A model generated the notes under the pieces. That model made no database searches and had not been told where the DNA came from. It saw only the letters and a program-made list of their open reading frames with translations. Below are positions 45,712 through 51,150 of a stretch of 51,150 nucleotides of DNA, in pieces. The stretch is from Rhodocyclaceae bacterium UBA2250 (GTDB taxonomy: Bacteria > Pseudomonadota > Gammaproteobacteria > Burkholderiales > Rhodocyclaceae), in the NCBI GenBank assembly GCA_002347285.1, contig DDXW01000015.1:1-51150 (forward strand), given 5' to 3'. Position numbers and translations under genes: made by a program. How positions within the stretch are numbered: position 1 is the stretch's first letter; every line of letters begins with the position of its first letter.

Positions 45712-47403
45712 TCAGTTGCCGTACACGGGGAACTTCTTGCAGAGCGCCGCGACCTCGCCGCGCACGCGGGTGAGCACCGCTTCGTCGTTCGGCGCGTCGA
45801 GCACGTCGGCGATCAGGTTGGCGACCTGCTCGGCCTCGATCTCGGTGAAGCCGCGCGTCGTCATCGCCGGCGTGCCGATGCGGATGCCGCTGGTGACGAA
45901 GGGTTTCTGCGGGTCGTTCGGGATGGAGTTCTTGTTCACGGTCAGGTGGGCCTTGCCCAGTGCCGCCTCGGCGTCCTTGCCGGTGAGATTCTTCGCCTGC
46001 AGGTCGACGAGGAAGACGTGGCTCTCGGTGCGGCCGGAAACGATGCGCAGGCCGCGCTGCTTGAGCGCCTTGGCCATCACCTGGGCGTTCTCGATCACCT
46101 GCTCCTGGTAGGCCTTGAACTCGGGCGTCATCGCCTCCTTGAGCGCGACGGCCTTGGCGGCGACCACGTGCATCAGCGGGCCGCCCTGCAGGCCGGGGAA
46201 GATCGCCGAGTTGATCGCCTTCTCGTGCTCGGCCTTCATCAGGATCAGGCCGCCGCGCGGGCCGCGCAGCGTCTTGTGCGTCGTGGTCGTCACGAAATCG
46301 GCGCAGGGCACCGGGCTGGGATGGAACCCCGCCGCCACCAGCCCCGCGATGTGCGCCATGTCCACCATCAGCAGCGCGCCGACGCCATCGGCGATCGCCC
46401 GCAGCCGCTTGAAGTCGATGATGCGCGAATAGGCGCTCGCCCCCGCGCAGATCAGCCGCGGCTTGTGCTCGGCGGCCAGCTTCTCGATCTGGTCGTAGTC
46501 GATGCGCTCCGTCTCCGGGCTCACGCCATACGGCACCACGTTGAAGAAGCGGCCCGAGAAGTTCAGCTTGTGCCCGTGCGTCAGGTGCCCGCCCGCCGCG
46601 AGGCTCATCGCCAGGATCGTGTCGCCGGGCTGCAACATGGCGAAATAGACCGCCATGTTCGCGCCGCTGCCGCTGTGCGGCTGCACGTTCGCGTGCTCCG
46701 CGCCGAAAAGCTGCTTCGCGCGCTCGATCGCCAGCCGCTCGGCCTCGTCCACGAATTCGCACCCGTTGTAGTAGCGCTTGCCGGGGTAGCCCTCCGCGTA
46801 CTTGTTCGTCAGCACCGAGCCCTGGGCCTCGCGCACCGCGCGGCTCACGTAGTTCTCCGACGCGATCAGCTCGATGTTCTGCCGCTGGCGCTTCGCCTCG
46901 CCCTGGATCGCCGCGTAGATTTCCGTGTCGCGCTCGTGGATCGCCTCCGGTTCCGTCACCCGCATCGCGCAGGCGTTGACCTTCTGCACGCGCCGGTCGT
47001 GGCGGCTGCCCGGCTCGAACTCCGCCGCGAACCACGCGTCGAGCACGGCCGGAATCTCCTCCGTGGGCGTCACGACGGACCCCAGGGCCAGCACGTTGGC
47101 GTTGTTGTGTTCCCGCGCCATGCGGGCCATCTTTGCGTTGAAGACCTGCGCCGCGCGCACGCGCGGAAACTTGTTGGCCGCCATGCTCATGCCCACGCCC
47201 GTCGTGCAGATCAGGATGCCCTGGTCCAGCGCGCCTTCCGACACCCGGCGCGCCACCTCGATCGCGAAATCGGGATAGTCCACCGACTCCGGGCTGTAGG
47301 TGCCGTAATCCGTCACCTCCACGCCCTCGCGCTTCGCCAGCAGATCCTTGATCTTCTGCTTCATCTCGAATCCGCCGTGGTCCGAACCCAGTCCGATCTT
47401 CAT
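45712..47403 (-). CDS. glyA: RpiB-GlyA fusion, probably a chimeric reading frame
   Basis: 563-residue open frame. Residues 1-145 are ribose-5-phosphate isomerase B (SDHGG at 7-11, Cys66 in ILICTTGVGMS, His99, and the SRHDRRVQKV end). Residues ~155-563 are serine hydroxymethyltransferase (SENYVSRAV, NVQPHSGS, PLP Lys377 in TTTTHKTLRGPRGG). The start ATG 47403 follows GGGAAGGAACGG. Residues up to about 375 look like the PVC group (PHSGSGANMAVYFAMLQPG, AGLVAAGFHPSPVP); after 386 it matches betaproteobacteria (LMKAEHEKAINSAIFPGLQGG). The switch falls in the best-conserved segment. Confidence 0.85.
   Translation of the reverse strand: MKIGLGSDHGGFEMKQKIKDLLAKREGVEVTDYGTYSPESVDYPDFAIEVARRVSEGALDQGILICTTGVGMSMAANKFPRVRAAQVFNAKMARMAREHNNANVLALGSVVTPTEEIPAVLDAWFAAEFEPGSRHDRRVQKVNACAMRVTEPEAIHERDTEIYAAIQGEAKRQRQNIELIASENYVSRAVREAQGSVLTNKYAEGYPGKRYYNGCEFVDEAERLAIERAKQLFGAEHANVQPHSGSGANMAVYFAMLQPGDTILAMSLAAGGHLTHGHKLNFSGRFFNVVPYGVSPETERIDYDQIEKLAAEHKPRLICAGASAYSRIIDFKRLRAIADGVGALLMVDMAHIAGLVAAGFHPSPVPCADFVTTTTHKTLRGPRGGLILMKAEHEKAINSAIFPGLQGGPLMHVVAAKAVALKEAMTPEFKAYQEQVIENAQVMAKALKQRGLRIVSGRTESHVFLVDLQAKNLTGKDAEAALGKAHLTVNKNSIPNDPQKPFVTSGIRIGTPAMTTRGFTEIEAEQVANLIADVLDAPNDEAVLTRVRGEVAALCKKFPVYGN
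46246..46281. other. Probable lineage switch point within glyA
   Basis: Covers the codons for residues ~375-386 (HKTLRGPRGGLI). On the left (45712 side) the protein is betaproteobacterial in type, on the right PVC-type. Near-universal conservation of this segment makes it a natural place for a false assembly join or a homologous exchange. Confidence 0.6.
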
Positions 47404-47440
47404 GTTCCGTTCCTTCCCAAAACCGTCGAAAATTCCCGCT

Positions 47441-47517
47441 TGGCGCGTCCGGCAGGACTCGAACCTGCAACCTTCTGATCCGAAGTCAGAAGCTCTGTCC
47501 AATTGAGCTACGGACGC
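47441..47517 (-). tRNA. tRNA-Arg (anticodon TCG)
   Basis: Minus strand begins GCGTCCGTAGCTCAATTGG; acceptor GCGTCCG pairs with CGGACGC, anticodon stem with loop CTTCGGA gives anticodon TCG (decodes CGA), T-arm GGTTCGAATCC present, CCA encoded. 77 bases including CCA. It lies 37 bases upstream of the RpiB-GlyA start on the same strand, so the two may share a transcript. Confidence 0.93.
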
Positions 47518-47590
47518 CGGGGCGCCACGAACAGGCGATTTCAATCCGACGCGGACCGTACCACACCCCCCCGCCCCGGGTCGAGAGGCT

Positions 47591-49297
47591 TTAGACCCGG
47601 AAGACGGCGCCCAGCTTCTTGCCCAGCAGCAGGCTGCTGCCGACAAGCGTGGCGGTCAGGAACGCCATCGCCCACACGCCCAGCGCCGCCGCGACGTACT
47701 TGCCCGTGCCCAGCAGCTGGAACAGCTCGAAGATCGCCTTCGTGATCGGCATGTAGTCGGCCTGCTGCGCCAGCATCAGGCTGTCGCTGACCTCCAGCAT
47801 GCTGAAGGCGAACGTCAAGAGCGTGCCCGCGATCAGGTTCGCCAAAATCAGCGGCAGGGTGATCCGCCGCAGGGTCTTCGCCGGCGAGGCCCCGAGGTTC
47901 CACGCGGCCTCTTCGAAGGTGACACTGGTCTGCTGCAGGCCCGCGACGGCGCTGCGCACCATGTAGGGCAGGCGCCGCACGGAATAGGCCAGCACCAAAA
48001 ACAGCGTCGGGTTCGTCCGCACATCCACCAGCCGCGGCCACCATTCCAGATCCGCAAACCCCTTCAGGTTGGCCAGCCACGAGCTGACGGCCAGGAATCC
48101 GAACGCCATCACCAGCCCCGGCACCGCCAACGGAACCATGGAAAGCGCGTCGAGCAGGCCGCGCACGCGGATCGTCGAGCGCACCACGACGAAGGCGATG
48201 GCGATGCCCGCCACGACGTCGAAGCCCACCGCCAGGGACGAGAAAAGCAGGCTGTTGCGGATGCTGCTGACCGTCATGTCGTGGCCGAGCGCTTCGATGT
48301 AGTTGCCGCCCGTCCAGACGGAAGGCAGCACGCCCTGGTACCAGCTCCCCGGCGCGGCGAAGCTCGTCAGCACCACGCCGAGGTGCGGCAGCAGCGCGAA
48401 GCCCGTCACCAGCGCGAAGGGCAGCGCCGCCAGCAGCGCGCGGCCGCCCGTCAGCTTGCGCACGGCCGACTGCGTGCTGGCCTTGCTCTGCATGGCGTAG
48501 GCCTTCCCGCCGAAGAGCCACCGGCTGGCCGCGTAGAGCCCCGTGCTCGCCACCAGCATCACCGTCACCAGCGCGTAGGGGAACGGATTCGACCCGATCT
48601 CCTTCAGCGAATCGTACACCTGCACCGAGGCGCACCGCGTGTAGTTCATGATCAGCGGCGTGCCCAGCTCCGTGAAGCTCCAGATGAAGATCAGCGTGCC
48701 GCCCGCGAACAGCCCCGGCATCATCAGCGGCAGCGTGATGCGGAAGAACCGCCGCAGGCGCGTGCAGCCGAGGTTCGCCGCCGCCTCCTCCATCGCCGGG
48801 TCGATGTTGGCCAGCGCCGCCACCGCGTTGAGGTAGAGGATCGGATAGAGCGACAGCGTCTGCAGCAGCACCACGCCCGCATACTGCCCCCCGCCCAGCC
48901 AGTCCCGCGCGCCGAACCCGAAGAGCGCGTTCACCATCCCGTAGGCCCCGAACATCTGCTGGAACCCGATCGCGCCGACGAACGGCGGCAGGATCATCGG
49001 CACCAGCACCAGCGCCGAGAACGCCGCCTTGCCGCGGAACTCGAACTGGTTGGCGATCCAGGCCAGCGGCAACGCCACCACCATCGCCAGCCCCGTCGTC
49101 CCCAGCGCGATCTTCAGGCTGTTGAACAGCCCCTCCACGTAGATCGGATTCTCGAACACCCCGAGCAGATAGCGCAGGGTGAAGCGCCCATCCACCCAGA
49201 ACCCGCCCGACACCACTTTCCACAGCGGCCAGAAGAACAAAAGCGACAGCAGCAGCGTCACCGCGCCAAAGACAAACCAGGCCGTGCTTTTTCTCAT
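47591..49297 (-). CDS. ABC transporter permease, two fused membrane domains (iron/thiamine-type)
   Basis: 568 residues with about 12 membrane helices and two copies of the permease motif: EEAAANLGCTRLRRFFRITLP (first half) and EEAAWNLGASPAKTLRRITLP (second half). This duplicated layout is known for Fe(III) (SfuB/FbpB) and thiamine (ThiP) importers. ATG 49297 overlaps the binding-protein stop (ATGA). No ATPase gene is present between here and the window end. Gene style resembles the PVC-type portion. Confidence 0.88.
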   Translation of the reverse strand: MRKSTAWFVFGAVTLLLSLLFFWPLWKVVSGGFWVDGRFTLRYLLGVFENPIYVEGLFNSLKIALGTTGLAMVVALPLAWIANQFEFRGKAAFSALVLVPMILPPFVGAIGFQQMFGAYGMVNALFGFGARDWLGGGQYAGVVLLQTLSLYPILYLNAVAALANIDPAMEEAAANLGCTRLRRFFRITLPLMMPGLFAGGTLIFIWSFTELGTPLIMNYTRCASVQVYDSLKEIGSNPFPYALVTVMLVASTGLYAASRWLFGGKAYAMQSKASTQSAVRKLTGGRALLAALPFALVTGFALLPHLGVVLTSFAAPGSWYQGVLPSVWTGGNYIEALGHDMTVSSIRNSLLFSSLAVGFDVVAGIAIAFVVVRSTIRVRGLLDALSMVPLAVPGLVMAFGFLAVSSWLANLKGFADLEWWPRLVDVRTNPTLFLVLAYSVRRLPYMVRSAVAGLQQTSVTFEEAAWNLGASPAKTLRRITLPLILANLIAGTLLTFAFSMLEVSDSLMLAQQADYMPITKAIFELFQLLGTGKYVAAALGVWAMAFLTATLVGSSLLLGKKLGAVFRV

Positions 49298-51066
49298 TGG
49301 CGGGCCTCCGCTTCTTCTTCCGCGAGCCGCGCCGCTTCGGCGTACTGCGCCCGATATTGGATCGTCCATTCCCGCAGCAGGTCGAGGCGGTCGTATTTCC
49401 TGCCCATCGCGAGGCCCGAGACCCACGTCAGCGGCTCGGGCACCTGCGGCAGGCGCTGGAACGCCTGCATCGCGCGGGGGCAGGCCTCCGGCCCGCCCGC
49501 TTCGCAGATGCCCTGCCACGCCCTGCGCAGCTCGATGCCCGAATCCATGCACATCGCCCGCACGAGGTCGCGTAGAATCCCGTAGTAGCCCGCCGTCCAG
49601 CGCGGACGGTACACATATTCCCCCGCCAGGCGGTACGCGTCCAGCGTCGGCGTTCCCATGTCGTCCGTCGTGTGCGCCCGGTGGCGTTCATAGGCCGCTT
49701 GGAAGGCGGGAAGCCCCGAGGGATAGAAATCGCGCCGGATCGGGAAGCGCTGCAGGGCGTATTTCTCCGGGCCGCCGGGCGCGCCCGCCCGGTAGCACCA
49801 CAGCTGCTGCCCCGCTTCGCTCAGCAGGAATTCAATGAACCGGCGAGCCGTTTCCCGGCGGGGCGCGCCGCGCAGCAGCGAGATCGGATCGGCGCTGACC
49901 CCCGACCCGCCGCGCGGCGTCACGTAGGCCATGGCGCCGTTTTCGCGTCCGGCGTTGCTGACCTGCGCCTCGAAGCGGCCGTAGAAATCGATGCACAACC
50001 CCGCCGCCGCGTTGCCCATGCCCACGTCCAGCGGCACTTTGCTCGCGCTGTCGGTGAAATAGCGCGCATTGGCCCCGATCTTCTGGAGCAGGCGCAACCC
50101 CTCCGCCCAGCCCGCCTCGACCGCCGCTTGGTATTCGCCGGGCACGCCTTCGGGCATTTGGCCCGGCGGCCCTTTCGCCGCCGCGATCTTCGACTCGTAT
50201 TCATCCACCATCGGTCCGAATCCGGCCGCTTCCACCGCCTTGCGGCACTGCACCTGCACAATGGTTTCGAAGGCCTTGGCGATGCTGCCGCTCTTGGTCG
50301 GATCGGCCAGGCCCAGCGTGCCGAGCCAGCGGGGATCGGCCAGGTCCTCCCACTGCTCCGGGTCGCGGTCGATCCCCTGCGCGCGCATCCGGTCGCGGTT
50401 GTAGCAGATGCCAAACGTGCTCAGCGTCGTCCCGTAGTAGGTCGGCGTGCGCCAGGTTTCCCCGCTCATCCCGGCCGGAATCAGCTCGTCGCCCGATTCC
50501 GTCGCGAGCAGGCCGGGCGGAATCTCCTCCGGCTTCCATGCCGGCACCAGCAGGCCTTGGCGCGTCGCGTTGTCGGCGTCGAACGCCCCGCCGCCGAAAT
50601 ACATGTCGATCTGGCTGGAAAACTTCTTCGGATCGTCCGTCCCGCGGAACGCCGCATGCATCTCGCACTGCCGGTCCCAATCCGCCGCGTCCACGCCCTC
50701 CGGCTTCTTCGCCGGATCGAACGATTTGTTCAGGATGATCGCCGCGCCGTCGCCGCGCCACGCCCGGCCCTGGCCCGTCCACCACGCGCGGAAGGCCGAA
50801 ACGAATTCGCTTGTCAGATAGCGCGAAATCTCCGACGTGCCGCCGATGTTGCGCCAATCCACCTTGACCGGCGCCCCGAACTTCTCCGCATGCCAGCGCG
50901 AGAACGCCAGCGCGTACTCGTGCCGGATCGCCTCGTTCATCGGCGTGATGATGACCAGGACGGGATCGCCCTCCTTCCACTCCCGCACGCCCGTCTCCTG
51001 CCGGAACGCAAACGGCAGCGCCACCACCACGGCCAGGACCAACAGAATGGAAAGATTGCGGATCAT
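49294..51066 (-). CDS. Extracellular solute-binding protein of an ABC importer
   Basis: 590 residues starting at ATG 51066; residues 1-22 (MIRNLSILLVLAVVVALPF) are a signal anchor or uncleaved leader. The mature part has DPVLVIITPMNEAIRHEYALAFSRWHAEKFG and ISLLRGAPRRETARRFIEFLLSEAGQQL, typical for the family 1/8 binding proteins of Fe(III)/polyamine-type importers, with an unusually long central region. Upstream lies an AT-rich spacer with repeated TTGAATATT-like words. No ribosome site is evident. Confidence 0.8.
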   Translation of the reverse strand: MIRNLSILLVLAVVVALPFAFRQETGVREWKEGDPVLVIITPMNEAIRHEYALAFSRWHAEKFGAPVKVDWRNIGGTSEISRYLTSEFVSAFRAWWTGQGRAWRGDGAAIILNKSFDPAKKPEGVDAADWDRQCEMHAAFRGTDDPKKFSSQIDMYFGGGAFDADNATRQGLLVPAWKPEEIPPGLLATESGDELIPAGMSGETWRTPTYYGTTLSTFGICYNRDRMRAQGIDRDPEQWEDLADPRWLGTLGLADPTKSGSIAKAFETIVQVQCRKAVEAAGFGPMVDEYESKIAAAKGPPGQMPEGVPGEYQAAVEAGWAEGLRLLQKIGANARYFTDSASKVPLDVGMGNAAAGLCIDFYGRFEAQVSNAGRENGAMAYVTPRGGSGVSADPISLLRGAPRRETARRFIEFLLSEAGQQLWCYRAGAPGGPEKYALQRFPIRRDFYPSGLPAFQAAYERHRAHTTDDMGTPTLDAYRLAGEYVYRPRWTAGYYGILRDLVRAMCMDSGIELRRAWQGICEAGGPEACPRAMQAFQRLPQVPEPLTWVSGLAMGRKYDRLDLLREWTIQYRAQYAEAARLAEEEAEARQ

Positions 51067-51150
51067 GTCTAAATCCCAATGTTCAATATTCAAGGACCAG
51101 CCACGAAAAGATCGTTTTCATTGATGATTGAAGATTGATCATTGAATATT
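51067..51150. other. AT-rich low-complexity spacer at the window end
   Basis: Rich in ATTGAA/TTCAAT words, for example ATTGATGATTGAAGATTG and CATTGAATATT, in sharp contrast to the GC-rich rest. From experience such spacers occur upstream of genes in Kiritimatiellae-type and other PVC genomes. It presumably holds the promoter of the binding-protein gene. Confidence 0.55.

Noticed and set aside
47404..47646. An N-terminal extension of RpiB-GlyA to 47646
   Set aside because: It would read through the tRNA-Arg; the ATG at 47403 has a ribosome site and begins the normal RpiB N-terminus.

Overview
The window reads as a chromosomal segment of a high-GC betaproteobacterium, most likely of the Rhodocyclales. 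The main evidence is the gene order murA-hisGD-(hisC)-hisBHAFIE-HIT-tatABC, followed by a DegS-like protease and an NIF3 protein, and near the other end secB-grx-rhodanese, envC-ctpA-moeB and ribD-nrdR-glyA. About 46.2 kb has this character. The last ~4.9 kb (from within glyA, ~46.25 kb, to the end) looks like another lineage, probably a Verrucomicrobia/Kiritimatiellae-type bacterium. The join falls inside the highly conserved PLP-lysine segment of serine hydroxymethyltransferase, so it may be an assembly chimera.

Layout. 1-7.7 kb: end of murA, then the histidine operon, with hisC on the opposite strand. 7.7-9.5 kb: a HIT hydrolase and tatABC. 9.5-13.4 kb: a membrane-anchored S1C protease, an NIF3 protein, a FimV-like protein and a methyltransferase. 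13.4-17.8 kb: two tandem phenylacetate-CoA ligases and a divergent PaaN-type aldehyde dehydrogenase relative that lacks the usual catalytic Cys. 17.9-21.0 kb: sucCD and an ornithine cyclodeaminase-family gene. 21.2-28.4 kb: a signalling and pilus cluster of PP2C phosphatase, FHA protein, metallo-beta-lactamase-fold phosphodiesterase-like protein, GAF-PilB-type ATPase, GAF-HD-GYP protein and a type IV pilin behind a sigma-54 promoter. 28.4-31.2 kb: an accessory island with a truncated and an intact copy of a SixA-like phosphatase flanking a toxin-antitoxin pair, then an AAA/DUF4143 ATPase of lower GC. 31.2-36.1 kb: a CYTH-CHAD protein and a MacAB-type exporter. 36.2-39.7 kb: trmL, gpsA, an SH3 protein, secB, a glutaredoxin, a rhodanese and a two-cysteine ArsR-family repressor. 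39.9-45.7 kb: envC, ctpA, a small unknown protein, moeB, an FKBP, ribD and nrdR. 45.7-51.15 kb: an RpiB-GlyA fusion reading frame, tRNA-Arg, and an ABC permease with its binding protein.

Two things stand out beyond ordinary gene content. First, a ~24-bp GC-rich element (starting CGCCGCCCC, ending GCGCCGAGTTT) occurs about 12 times between 6.2 and 45.0 kb, in spacers, at stop codons and in frame inside at least five genes; I find no copy after 46.3 kb. Second, the 21-28 kb cluster joins reversible protein phosphorylation (PP2C, FHA), a likely cyclic-nucleotide phosphodiesterase, two GAF proteins (one with an NKFDE-like cyclic-nucleotide signature) and a pilus-type ATPase. It is a plausible, poorly described control circuit for pilus or secretion activity.
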